This document shows, in pieces, positions 35,316 to 44,057 of a DNA stretch of 64,000 bases (its first letter is position 1; each line of letters begins with the position of its first letter). The stretch spans positions 248,001 to 312,000 of the forward strand of contig NZ_JAKZAL010000003.1 in assembly GCF_022538115.1 (NCBI RefSeq). Reading direction: 5' to 3'. A model generated the notes under the pieces. The model had not been told where the DNA came from. It made no database searches and worked only from the letters and a program-made list of their open reading frames with translations. A program made the translations under genes and the position numbers. This stretch comes from Cognataquiflexum rubidum. GTDB lineage: Bacteria; Bacteroidota; Bacteroidia; Cytophagales; Cyclobacteriaceae.

Positions 35316-35897
35316 TTATAAATCGAAAAGAATTTCTTTTCTTATTCGGCTCAATGAAGTATCCGTTATTCCCAAATAGGAAGCGATATGTTTGATAGGG
35401 ACATGTTGAACGATTGCAGGATTGTCCTTAATCAACTCCTTATACCTTTCGGTTGCGCTTTTGGTAAGCATTTCTATTTTACGCTGTTTTGAAATAAATA
35501 ATTGTCTGGCCATCCAAGCACGCCCCCATTCTCTAAACCCTTCAATGCTATGAAACAAGTTCTGAAATTTCTCGAAGTCGATTTTCCAAGCAATTCCGTT
35601 GGTGAGGGCGATAATATTCTCTTTCGTGGGGATTCTTTGGAATAGTGAAGATACCTCAATAGCAATGTCGTTTGCGCAATAAAAATCTGTGGTAATTTCA
35701 TTTCCGCTAAAGTCATGTACATATGCTCGCAATAATCCACTTTCAATAAGATAGTATTCATTCGCCATTTTACCATTTTTTAGCAACAAGGAACCCTTTG
35801 AGAAATTGATTCTCTCGTGAGTATTCATAATTACATTCAAGTCATTCCTTTGAATTAATGGATGGTCATAAATGCTCTGGAAAAAATTAATATTCAT
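35316..35897 (-). CDS. Crp/Fnr family transcription regulator
   Basis: The 193-residue protein starts at ATG 35897; the frame stays open to 36017, but that part overlaps a palindromic repeat and is probably not translated. The cyclic-nucleotide-binding-like half includes RINFSKGSLLLKNGKMANEYYLIESGLLRAYVHDFSGNE, and the end PIKHIASYLGITDTSLSRIRKEI is nearly identical to that of the gene at 16397, so the two are paralogues with probably the same DNA target. There is no Cys cluster. It sits between the attC-like repeat at 35934 and the VOC gene it probably controls. Confidence 0.9.
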   Translation of the reverse strand: MNINFFQSIYDHPLIQRNDLNVIMNTHERINFSKGSLLLKNGKMANEYYLIESGLLRAYVHDFSGNEITTDFYCANDIAIEVSSLFQRIPTKENIIALTNGIAWKIDFEKFQNLFHSIEGFREWGRAWMARQLFISKQRKIEMLTKSATERYKELIKDNPAIVQHVPIKHIASYLGITDTSLSRIRKEILFDL

Positions 35898-35933
35898 TAA
35901 TTTGATATCCTTTTTTGATTTTAGTCTTAAAAT

Positions 35934-36077
35934 GCCCGCTAACGGAAAAATGTTTGCGAAGGGCGGGATTGAATAGCACTTCCCTTGCCCTACGCACAAA
36001 GTTTTTAGAAAGTACAAAAGCCTAAATTACGCACATTAGCCCGCCTTTTCGCAAACATAATGTTGGCAGTAGTTATT
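35934..36077. repeat. attC-like long palindrome (family B end)
   Basis: Arms of 17-18 bases (35951-35967 TGTTTGCGAAGGGCGGG; 36040-36057 with one extra T) enclose 72 bases. The outer ends are GCCCGCTAAC at 35934 and TGTTGGCAGTAGTTATT at 36061, and the latter reaches the stop codon of the gene at 36073. A GCTAAC/GTTGGC pairing at the outside matches the R''/R' layout of integron attC sites. Confidence 0.75.
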
Positions 36078-36723
36078 TGTCATCATAGAATTTTTGCATT
36101 TTAGCGAGCAAATCTCCAGATATACCTTTAATGTTACCTAATTCAGAAATTTTGTTTGGCAAAATAACACCATTGGCATTACACATAATATCCCAAGAAT
36201 TTAATTCAAAGGGTGTTCCTAAACCGTTACTTAATTTAGCCATTGCATCCCATCCAGCTTGAAAACCCTTATATACATCTTCTGATTTTATATTCGCAAT
36301 TTGATCTATGTCTCCATTTGTTGATGGATGAACAATAGGATTTCGAAAATTATCATAAAAGGTACTATAAGGATTGAAATCATAAGTAATTGCTAAATGA
36401 TTATATGCATCAGTCCATTTTTGTTTGAAATACCTAGATTTTACGATATTTAATTGATGTTTTGTATAAGCCCAACTAATCCACGCTTCCATTCCTGCTT
36501 GAAATAAAATGGTAGCTTTGATACATTCTTTATTCTCTATGCTATATGCTCCACTTAATTCAGAAGAAATAGATAGAAAATTTACAGGATGAGTATCTTC
36601 AGAAATAGACTTATAGTAATTCATCGCATCGAGGTTAATTCGACACGCATTGCCTAAATGAATAAATGCTTCATGAATGTGATGATGTGCAACACTCCAA
36701 CCGTCAGTTACAAAAAATGCCAT
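36073..36723 (-). CDS. Uncharacterised protein, 216 residues
   Basis: This cytosolic, mostly helical protein has an N-terminal stretch VAHHHIHEAFIHLGNACRINLDAMNYYKS with a His-rich HHHIHEA patch, then GMEAWISWAYTKHQLNI and YSTFYDNFRNPIVHPSTNGD, and a C-terminal end of NKISELGNIKGISGDLLAKMQKFYDDK. The NFRNPIVHPS segment recalls HEPN-like domains, but I cannot confirm that. I do not recognise a family. The gene is framed by matching ends, GTTGGCAGTAGTT after the stop and AATTACTGCCAAC before the start. Confidence 0.65.
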   Translation of the reverse strand: MAFFVTDGWSVAHHHIHEAFIHLGNACRINLDAMNYYKSISEDTHPVNFLSISSELSGAYSIENKECIKATILFQAGMEAWISWAYTKHQLNIVKSRYFKQKWTDAYNHLAITYDFNPYSTFYDNFRNPIVHPSTNGDIDQIANIKSEDVYKGFQAGWDAMAKLSNGLGTPFELNSWDIMCNANGVILPNKISELGNIKGISGDLLAKMQKFYDDK

Positions 36724-36738
36724 TTTCTTTATATTTTA

Positions 36739-36817
36739 ATTACTGCCAACTATTGACTTACGCCACTAGTGGCGTAAATCTCTGGATTTTGTTGAGATAG
36801 CCGCAATAGATTGCGGC
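36739..36817. repeat. Palindromic segment with family B end
   Basis: The word ATTACTGCCAAC at 36739-36750 is the inverted form of the family B end. It is followed by a perfect 20-base palindrome TTACGCCACTAGTGGCGTAA (36758-36777) and by a 7-bp stem GCCGCAA/TTGCGGC at 36800-36817. The rest of an attC-like element is not visible. Confidence 0.65.
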
Positions 36818-36869
36818 AATTTTATAAATATCTAATTAGTTTGTTAAAAATTCAATCTGCTTCAATATA

Positions 36870-37082
36870 TCATAGGATCGATTTACTTCTTTTCTTCAAA
36901 ACTGAATACACCAAAGTTGAAATGCCGAAAAAGAACCATAAAATCATCAAAATCGGAAAATAGCCAATCACATAGTACGTGTCATAAATCTGAATGGCAA
37001 GCCTCTTGTCACTTGTCGAGAATCCGGTTATCAAAAGGAAAATTGTAACCAAAACAAAGATTAGGGTAGGTTTTGGTTTCAT
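36870..37082 (-). CDS. Small two-helix membrane protein with COX1-like motif
   Basis: From ATG 37082 the protein has 70 residues and two membrane helices (about 7-22 and 38-60). The loop and second helix read IQIYDTYYVIGYFPILMILWFFFG, which resembles the DTYYVVxHFHYVL motif of heme-copper oxidase subunit I, but the heme-ligand His residues are replaced by Tyr and Pro. It is far too short to be an oxidase. Its function is unknown. Confidence 0.6.
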   Translation of the reverse strand: MKPKPTLIFVLVTIFLLITGFSTSDKRLAIQIYDTYYVIGYFPILMILWFFFGISTLVYSVLKKRSKSIL

Positions 37083-37155
37083 CGTTTTACCAGTTTCCAA
37101 ATTGTTCTTATTGCTCTTGAATTCAACCTAAAACCCTTCTTGTATTAAAAATTAA

Positions 37156-37533
37156 TTAACGGTTTATTTTACTTTCCTTCTCCACCTCCTCTAATCTGGA
37201 GTTGGCCAATCTTTTTTGAATATCCTTCAACAAAATCTCAAACCCTTTACTGAATTTGTAAGTCGTGTTATATTCCCAATTTTCCCCATCCTTTAAATTT
37301 ATTCTAATTATGAAGTCATCTTCTTTTCGGAAATAACTCAATATTGGATCCATTTCCCTAAAAAATCCGAAAAAGCCTTTTTCATAAGGTCGGTAAAATT
37401 CAAATGATTTGATATTTTGAAATTTAAACTCTCTGAATGCCCAATAGTCAATGGCTTTTATTGATATCCTATCATTGTAAACCTTTATTGTTGGATGCCC
37501 TTTCTCTTCAAAAATCATTTCCTCTTTGGTCAT
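37156..37533 (-). CDS. Uncharacterised protein, 125 residues
   Basis: The protein is polar and rich in aromatic residues, with strands such as TIKVYNDRISIKAIDYWAFREFKFQNIKSFEFYRP, an interior GFFGFFREMDPILSYF segment and a charged, helical C-terminus KRLANSRLEEVEKE. It looks like a PH-like or small beta-barrel domain, but no family can be named. It is the last gene of the minus-strand accessory run, 73 bp from the two-helix membrane protein. Confidence 0.6.
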   Translation of the reverse strand: MTKEEMIFEEKGHPTIKVYNDRISIKAIDYWAFREFKFQNIKSFEFYRPYEKGFFGFFREMDPILSYFRKEDDFIIRINLKDGENWEYNTTYKFSKGFEILLKDIQKRLANSRLEEVEKESKINR

Positions 37534-37739
37534 ATTTCTCTTTTCATTAAAGATGAAATTAATAGCGATTTTAGTACCTAGGAATTTGGCGAATTGGCCA
37601 CGATCATCTTAATTATTTTTGAAATATATTAATAGTTATTAAAATATCCAATAAGCCATAGTCGTCCTTCGGTCTAAACCCCACGATCTCTTAAGTAGCT
37701 CCCACACTTCTCCCATCCCCTGGTATCCCTTCCCTTACT

Positions 37740-37805
37740 GATACTCCGTGTCTCTACTATAGATACTCCGTGTCCTACTTAGGGATACTCCGTGTCTGGG
37801 TTACC
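37740..37805. repeat. 22-bp tandem repeat, three copies
   Basis: The word GATACTCCGTGTC recurs at 37740, 37762 and 37784, exactly 22 bases apart. It lies in the 401-bp gene-free gap 37534-37934, which also has the words TTCATAATTATGAA and TTCTGAATTCAGAA near 37841-37867. Confidence 0.85.
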
Positions 37806-37934
37806 CTTGAGCTAATTCAAACCTATACTGTATCCAATTCATAATTATGAATTCTGAATTCAGAATTAAAAAACCCCTAAACCAATCCATCCTTCTACAA
37901 ATCAAACTTCCCACTTTTTCCCTAATTTAGAACC

Positions 37935-38927
37935 ATGAAAAAGATACAGGATCAGGAAGTCCGTTGGGGGGTGTTGGGTGTCGGTAACGTCTGCGAAGTC
38001 AAATCCGCACCGGCCATGAAGCATATTCCCCACAGCAAACTCGTAGCCGTCATGCGCCGCGATGAAGCCAAGGTCAAAGACTATGCACTCCGCCATGATG
38101 TCCCCAAGTGGTATACATCTGCTGAGGAATTGGTCCACGACCCCGAAGTCAATGCGGTATACATCGCTACCCCGCCTCACATGCACCTGCCGCTGACAAG
38201 GTTGGTGGCTGCTGCCGGCAAACCTGTCTATGTCGAAAAACCGATGGCTAGGACCTATGCCGAATGCAGGGAAATGATCGCCATCTGTGAGGAAGCCGGA
38301 GTTCCGCTGTATGTGGCCTATTACAGAAGGGCACTGCCCCATTTTTTGAAGATCAAAGAATTGATGGATTCTGGCGCCATCGGAGATATCCGAACTGTCC
38401 ACATCAACCTGAAGCAGGTACTCAAACCTGATGTGGTCGTGCATCTGGAAAACAACTGGCGCATCAATCCCGAAATTGCCGGCGGAGGATACTTCTTTGA
38501 CTTGGCTTCCCATCAGTTGGATCTGTTGGATTTCTTTTTTGGTCCGGTGACCAAGGCAAGCGGTTTTTCATCCAATCAAGCCAAAGCATACCATGCGGAG
38601 GATATAGTGACAGGAAGTTTTGTCTTTGAAAACGGGGTCTTGGGATCGGGGAATTGGTGTTTTACTACATCCCGCACCGCGGAGATCGATGAGATTACCA
38701 TCTATGGCAGTAAGGGGATGATCCGTTTTGAGACTTTTGGAAAAGGGGAGTTTACCTTGGAATCAGATCAGGAGGATCCTATCCATTACCATGTCGACCT
38801 GCCCAGACACATCCAACAGCCTTTGATCAAATCCATCGTCGAGGACTTATTGGGAACAGGAACTTGCCCAAGCACCGGCCGCACAGCAGCAAGGACCAAT
38901 TGGGTGATGGGGGAGATGGTGGGCTAG
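37935..38927 (+). CDS. Gfo/Idh/MocA family oxidoreductase
   Basis: The 330-residue protein has an N-terminal Rossmann fold with WGVLGVGNVCEVKSAPAM near residue 11, EKPMART (EKP motif) near 98 and a C-terminal dimerisation domain starting near 125 (KELMDSGAIGDIRTVHINLKQVL). Members reduce or oxidise sugars or related substrates with NAD(P). GGGYFFDLASHQLDLLDFFFG is the family's substrate-binding region. It stands alone on the plus strand, with no sugar operon in view. Confidence 0.92.
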   Translation: MKKIQDQEVRWGVLGVGNVCEVKSAPAMKHIPHSKLVAVMRRDEAKVKDYALRHDVPKWYTSAEELVHDPEVNAVYIATPPHMHLPLTRLVAAAGKPVYVEKPMARTYAECREMIAICEEAGVPLYVAYYRRALPHFLKIKELMDSGAIGDIRTVHINLKQVLKPDVVVHLENNWRINPEIAGGGYFFDLASHQLDLLDFFFGPVTKASGFSSNQAKAYHAEDIVTGSFVFENGVLGSGNWCFTTSRTAEIDEITIYGSKGMIRFETFGKGEFTLESDQEDPIHYHVDLPRHIQQPLIKSIVEDLLGTGTCPSTGRTAARTNWVMGEMVG

Positions 38928-39616
38928 AATGCTGAATTCATAATTAAGAATGAAAAAAAAGACAAGAAGCGAGAAGTTGATTAGAACCAAGTACGATTGA
39001 CCAAGTACCAAGCAGCTTTCCCTTCATCCCGAACCCGACAACGCGCAGCAGACAACAATTATAACCACTACAACCAAGAGACCCTTCGTGCCTCAGGGTG
39101 ACGGATCCCAACCCGACAACCCGACAACCTGACAACGCGAAGCAGACAACAATTAGAACAACTACAACAATTACAACTATTAGAACCAAGAGACCCTTCG
39201 TGCCTCAGGGTGACGGTTCCCAACTTGACAACTTGACAACTAGACAACGCGCAGCAGACAACAATTACAACAACTACAACCATTAGAACCAAGAGACCCT
39301 TCGTACCTCAGGGTGACGGTTCCCAACCCGACAACCTGACAACGCGAAGCAGACAACAATTAGAACCACTAAAACAATTACAACTATTAGAACCAAGAGA
39401 CCCTTCGTACCTCAGGGTGACGGTTCCCAACCCGACAACCCGACAACCTGACAACGCGCAGCAGACAACAATTACAACAACTACAACCACTACAACAATT
39501 ACAACCATCACAACCATCACAACCTCCTCCACCATTTTTTCTCAATTGGTTGCTATAAAGGTGAATAATAATATCTTTGTCGCATTAAAAATTTTAGGGT
39601 TAACCCAAGATAATTT
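38928..39616. other. Intergenic region dominated by tandem repeats
   Basis: This 689-bp gap between the oxidoreductase and hppA holds no gene; the frames in it are low-complexity by-products of the repeat at 39030-39535. The hppA promoter must lie in the last 80 bp. Confidence 0.6.
39030..39535. repeat. About 104-bp tandem repeat block upstream of hppA
   Basis: Four copies of AGAGACCCTTCGTRCCTCAG followed by GGTGACGG begin at 39077, 39189, 39292 and 39396 (spacing 112, 103, 104), and five copies of a GACAACGCGMAGCAGACAAC unit alternate with them. Between them lie A/C-rich microsatellites (ACAACAATTACAACAACT and variants). Copies differ by a few bases and by the number of CCCGACAAC units. Confidence 0.92.
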
Positions 39617-41848
39617 ATGGAACAAGCAATTGTATATCTCGTCCCCGTAATGGGGATTATCGGCCTCATCGTGATGGCCATCAAATCGGCCTGGGTGGTC
39701 AAACAAGACCCAGGGGATGCAAACATGGTTGAATTGGCGGGACACATCGCCAAAGGTGCCATGGCTTTTTTGAGAGCGGAATGGAAAATTCTTTTCTATT
39801 TCGTAGTTATTGCAGGTATTATTTTGGCTTGGTCAGGGACACTCGTAGACAACTCGAGTCCGATCATTGCCATCTCTTTCGTGATCGGTGCGGTGCTTTC
39901 CGCTTTTGCCGGATACCTCGGGATGAACATTGCCACCAAGGCGAATGTCAGGACTACCCAAGCTGCCAAAACAAGTTTGAAAAAGGCGCTTGATGTGTCC
40001 TTCACCGGTGGTTCTGTGATGGGAATCGGTGTAGCAGGTCTGGCTGTATTGGGAATGGGCTCGCTCTTTATTGTATTCTACAACATGTTTGTAGTCTCTA
40101 CAGGTGGCGATGTCAACGGTGCTGCCATGGCAACAGCCTTGGAAGTATTGGCAGGATTTTCTTTGGGTGCTGAATCCATTGCGCTTTTTGCAAGAGTCGG
40201 TGGAGGTATTTATACCAAAGCAGCTGACGTAGGCGCTGACCTTGTAGGTAAGGTGGAAGCAGGTATTCCTGAAGATGATGTGAGAAACCCTGCAACCATT
40301 GCAGATAACGTCGGCGATAACGTCGGTGACGTGGCTGGTATGGGAGCTGACCTTTTCGGTTCTTACGTAGCTACTATCTTGGCATCCATGGTATTGGGAA
40401 GAGAAATCGTCTCTGATGATAATTTTGGAGGAATCGCCCCTGTATTGTTGCCATTGGTGATCGCAGGCATGGGATTGTTGTTTTCCATCATTTCCACCTT
40501 TTTTGTTAAGATCAATAAAGACACAGACAGTGTTCAGGCTGCTTTGAACAAAGGGAACTGGATTTCTATATTATTGACGGTTACAGCTTCCTATTTCCTG
40601 ATTGACTACATGTTGCCTGCTGGTGAATTGGTGCTTTCAAGAGGAGGTTCCATTGCATTCACCAAAATGGGTGTTTTTGGAGCTGTTGTCATCGGTCTGA
40701 TCGTGGGCGCACTCATGAGTGCGATTACTGAATACTACACTTCCATGGGCAAGCGTCCTGTGAATTCCATTATCAAGCAGTCTTCCACAGGTCATGCGAC
40801 CAATATTATCGGAGGTCTTTCCTTGGGTATGGAATCCACTGTTGCTCCGATCTTGGTATTGGCAGCAGGTATTTATGGCTCTTTCCTAAGTGCGGGATTA
40901 TACGGTGTGGCTATTGCTGCAGCAGGGATGATGGCGACTACTGCGATGCAGTTGGCGATTGATGCTTTTGGCCCGATTGCGGATAATGCAGGTGGTATCG
41001 CTGAGATGTCAGGTTTGCCAAAAGAAGTAAGAGAAAGAACTGACATCCTCGATGCTGTCGGTAACACTACCGCTGCTACAGGAAAAGGTTTTGCCATAGC
41101 CTCAGCGGCATTGACAGCTTTGGCCTTGTTTGCAGCTTATGTAGGCATGGCAGGAATTGATTCTATCGATATTTACAAGGCAGATGTATTGTCCGGATTG
41201 TTTGTCGGGGCGATGATTCCGTTTATCTTCTCTTCCTTGGCCATTGCGGCAGTGGGAAGGGCAGCGATGGACATGGTCAACGAAGTGAGAAGACAGTTCA
41301 GGGAAATCCCCGGCATCATGGAATACAAAGCCAAGCCGGAATATGAGAAGTGCGTAGAGATTTCTACCAAAGCATCTTTGAGGGAAATGGTTGCTCCGGG
41401 AGCAATTGCATTGCTTTCTCCGATTATTGTAGGATTTGCTTTTGGTCCTGAGGTATTGGGTGGCTTGTTGGCAGGTATTACAGTGTCAGGTGTGTTGATG
41501 GGAATCTTCCAAAACAATGCCGGCGGTGCTTGGGACAATGCCAAGAAGTCTTTCGAAAAAGGTGTTATGATTGATGGCGTGATGCAGTACAAAGGTTCTG
41601 ATGCGCACAAAGCTTCTGTAACAGGTGACACTGTGGGTGATCCTTTCAAAGATACTTCCGGTCCTTCGATGAATATCCTGATTAAATTGACTTCTATCGT
41701 CGCTTTGATCATCGCGCCGCATATTTCTGAAGGAGATGGTCATGGCCATGTTCAGATCAAGGCTGAGGATATCAAAGTAACCCAAGAAATTACGCATGAA
41801 GACGGCAAGGAAATTGAAAAAATCGTTACCGTGACGATCAATAAATAA
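39617..41848 (+). CDS. hppA: Membrane-bound ion-pumping pyrophosphatase
   Basis: The 743-residue protein has about 16 membrane helices and the M-PPase signatures: [18 protein letters not shown] near 209-226, [18 protein letters not shown] at about 233-250, and the second substrate segment [13 protein letters not shown]. The [10 protein letters not shown] motif with Ala at the switch position marks the K+-dependent class. It hydrolyses pyrophosphate while pumping H+ or Na+ outward; the ion cannot be told by eye. An acidic, His-rich tail follows the last helix. A terminator lies at 41871. Confidence 0.96.
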   Translation: MEQAIVYLVPVMGIIGLIVMAIKSAWVVKQDPGDANMVELAGHIAKGAMAFLRAEWKILFYFVVIAGIILAWSGTLVDNSSPIIAISFVIGAVLSAFAGYLGMNIATKANVRTTQAAKTSLKKALDVSFTGGSVMGIGVAGLAVLGMGSLFIVFYNMFVVSTGGDVNGAAMATALEVLAGFSLGAESIALFARVGGGIYTKAADVGADLVGKVEAGIPEDDVRNPATIADNVGDNVGDVAGMGADLFGSYVATILASMVLGREIVSDDNFGGIAPVLLPLVIAGMGLLFSIISTFFVKINKDTDSVQAALNKGNWISILLTVTASYFLIDYMLPAGELVLSRGGSIAFTKMGVFGAVVIGLIVGALMSAITEYYTSMGKRPVNSIIKQSSTGHATNIIGGLSLGMESTVAPILVLAAGIYGSFLSAGLYGVAIAAAGMMATTAMQLAIDAFGPIADNAGGIAEMSGLPKEVRERTDILDAVGNTTAATGKGFAIASAALTALALFAAYVGMAGIDSIDIYKADVLSGLFVGAMIPFIFSSLAIAAVGRAAMDMVNEVRRQFREIPGIMEYKAKPEYEKCVEISTKASLREMVAPGAIALLSPIIVGFAFGPEVLGGLLAGITVSGVLMGIFQNNAGGAWDNAKKSFEKGVMIDGVMQYKGSDAHKASVTGDTVGDPFKDTSGPSMNILIKLTSIVALIIAPHISEGDGHGHVQIKAEDIKVTQEITHEDGKEIEKIVTVTINK

Positions 41849-41870
41849 TCAAAAAACCATTCATTATTAG

Positions 41871-41902
41871 AGCCACCTGTGTATAGCGGGTGGCTTTTTT
41901 TG
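41871..41902 (+). terminator. Intrinsic terminator after hppA
   Basis: The stem AGCCACC/GGTGGCT with an 11-base loop is followed by seven T, 23 bp behind the stop codon. Confidence 0.88.
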
Positions 41903-41960
41903 TTTTTTGTAAAGGATAGCCGTTTTTTTAGTATCTTTTTAAATCTAAAACCACCACGCT

Positions 41961-44057
41961 ATGAAATTTTCCCAATCAATTCTTTTGTTGCTGTTTGTCC
42001 TTTTGACAAATGGGCTTTTCGCCCAATCCTTTACCATGGAGCAGGTATCTTCCTTTTCCTTTCCTTCAGAATTGGTCACGTCCAATTCCGGAAATAAAAT
42101 GGCTTGGACCATGAATGAGAGAGGACTTAGAAATATCTACTTGGCTCAGGCTCCGGATTTCAGCCCAAGAAAAGTCACAGCTTTTGACAAAGATGATGGA
42201 CAGGAGATCAGCAGTCTGCAGTTTTCCCCGGACGGAAATTGGTTACTGTTCGTCCATGGCGGAGAGCATGGTAGCAATTGGGATCCGAATGTGGGATTTA
42301 ATCCTGCACAATCCATCACGATGCCCAAGGTGGAATTATGGACAGTTTCTTTTGAAGGTGGTAATGCCAAAGCCTTGACGGAAGGGGATTATCCCACTAT
42401 TTCTCCTGACAGCAAAACCATAACTTACATCAAAGGAGGTCAGGTTTGGTCGATTTCCCCTCAGGACGGAAAAGCGTCTCAATTGTTTGAAGCCAAAGGA
42501 AATATCTCCTCCATGGAATGGTCACCTTATGGAAAAAAATTACTTTTTGTAGCCAATAGAAGTACACATTCATTGATTGGAATATTTAGCGGTGCTTCCA
42601 ATCCTATCCAATGGGTCGCTCCATCTTTCAGCCGCGATGTCAGCCCGAGATGGTCCGCAGATGGCTCCAAGATCGCTTTCGTGAGATTACCAGGAGGCAA
42701 AGGGCAAGAATTGCCAATATTGGAGCAAAGACATAATCCTTGGGAAATCTGGGTGGCAGATACCGATTCAGGGACGGCCTACAAAAGGTGGAAAGCTCCC
42801 GAAACCCTAAGAGGTTCTGTCCCGACAGTCAATGGAGGCTTTAATCTCCATTGGACAGCAGACAATAAAATTGTGTACCTGTCTTACGAAGATGGTTGGC
42901 CTCATCTCTATTCCATGGATGCTTTAAGTGGGCAATCGAAACAATTGACCAAAGGCAGCTATATGGTAGAGCATGTCAGGTTGAGTCCTGATAAGAAATT
43001 TTTGGTTTTCTCAGCCAATACCGGGCAATCCAAAGAGGACATCGACAGAAGACACATCGGTATGGTGTCTGTCAATGGGGGAGAAATGAAGCTTTTGACC
43101 GAAGGGGAGGGTATTGAAGCCATTCCTGCTGTCCTTTCTGATAACAAGGCTGTTGCCTTTTTCTCCGCTACTGCAAAGCGATCTCTCCTACCAGCTGTGG
43201 TAGACATTCAAAGTAAAAAAACCAAGTTGCTAGCGGAGAACTTGGTTCCTGCAGATTTCCCTTCAAAAAATCTGGTGGTACCCAAGCAGGTAACTTTCAA
43301 ATCTCCAGATGGCCTCACGGTTCATGGACAGCTTTTTGAGAAAGAAGGTGGTCCTGCCAAAAAAGCAGCGGTGCTTTTTGTCCATGGCGGTCCGCAGCGA
43401 CAGATGCTGTTGGGCTGGAGCTATATGGATTATTATTCCAATACCTATGCTGTGAACCAATACCTCGCAGAGCTTGGATTTGTAGTCCTTTCTGTCAACT
43501 TCAGGTTAGGGATCGGATATGGGTATGAATTTCACAAACCGGCAAGGACCTATTGGCAGGGAGCGGAAGAATACTTAGATGTCAAAGCTGCAGGAGAATA
43601 TTTGGCGGGTTTATCTCAAGTGGATGCAAATAGGGTTGGGATTTATGGTGGTTCTTATGGTGGATACTTGACAGCCTTGGCTTTAGGGAAAGATTCTGGT
43701 CTATTCAAAGTAGGGGTAGATATCCATGGAGTACACAACCTTTCGGGCAGATTGGAAATGCCGGAAGGCTACGAAAAAGCACCTGATTTTGACGAGGCCG
43801 TAAAGACTGCTTGGTTTTCATCTCCCCTCGCTTATCTCGAGACTTGGACTTCGCCCGTACTTTTTATCCATGGTGATGACGACAGGAATGTTCAGGTCAG
43901 TCAGACCACTGACTTGATCAGAAGATTTGAGGAGCAGAAGAAGCCTTATGAATACCTGATTATTCCCGGTGACAGCCACCATTGGATGGTGTTTTCCAAT
44001 ATGGTCAAAGTCAACCAAGCCACTGCTGATTTCCTCAAAAAACACCTTAAGCCTTGA
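41961..44057 (+). CDS. Prolyl oligopeptidase family (S9) peptidase
   Basis: The 698-residue protein begins with a signal peptide ending in LFAQ. A WD40/TolB-like propeller covers about 25-430 (repeats with SPDGNWLLF, SPDSKTITY, SADGSKIAF, SPDKKFLVF), followed by the alpha/beta-hydrolase domain. The catalytic triad is Ser in GGSYGGYLT, Asp in HGDDDRNVQ and His in GDSHHWM near the end. It is a periplasmic oligopeptidase or acylaminoacyl-peptidase. The stop overlaps the ATG of the dacB-like gene by one base, so both are coupled. Confidence 0.93.
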   Translation: MKFSQSILLLLFVLLTNGLFAQSFTMEQVSSFSFPSELVTSNSGNKMAWTMNERGLRNIYLAQAPDFSPRKVTAFDKDDGQEISSLQFSPDGNWLLFVHGGEHGSNWDPNVGFNPAQSITMPKVELWTVSFEGGNAKALTEGDYPTISPDSKTITYIKGGQVWSISPQDGKASQLFEAKGNISSMEWSPYGKKLLFVANRSTHSLIGIFSGASNPIQWVAPSFSRDVSPRWSADGSKIAFVRLPGGKGQELPILEQRHNPWEIWVADTDSGTAYKRWKAPETLRGSVPTVNGGFNLHWTADNKIVYLSYEDGWPHLYSMDALSGQSKQLTKGSYMVEHVRLSPDKKFLVFSANTGQSKEDIDRRHIGMVSVNGGEMKLLTEGEGIEAIPAVLSDNKAVAFFSATAKRSLLPAVVDIQSKKTKLLAENLVPADFPSKNLVVPKQVTFKSPDGLTVHGQLFEKEGGPAKKAAVLFVHGGPQRQMLLGWSYMDYYSNTYAVNQYLAELGFVVLSVNFRLGIGYGYEFHKPARTYWQGAEEYLDVKAAGEYLAGLSQVDANRVGIYGGSYGGYLTALALGKDSGLFKVGVDIHGVHNLSGRLEMPEGYEKAPDFDEAVKTAWFSSPLAYLETWTSPVLFIHGDDDRNVQVSQTTDLIRRFEEQKKPYEYLIIPGDSHHWMVFSNMVKVNQATADFLKKHLKP

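Noticed and set aside
35898-36017. N-terminal extension of the second Crp/Fnr protein
   Set aside because: It runs through the palindromic repeat and does not match the paralogue, which starts at the equivalent of 35897.
30757-36817. True class 1-type integron
   Set aside because: No integrase or attI is present and the core GTTRGYR differs from GTTRRRY; only the cassette-like layout is claimed.
38944-39535. Val/Ile-rich and Thr-rich frames in the repeat block
   Set aside because: They are low-complexity readings of the A/C-rich microsatellites and change with the repeat copies.
39030-39535. Possible CRISPR array
   Set aside because: The units are about 104 bases, are diverged, and the parts between cores are also repeated microsatellites rather than unique spacers; no cas gene is present.
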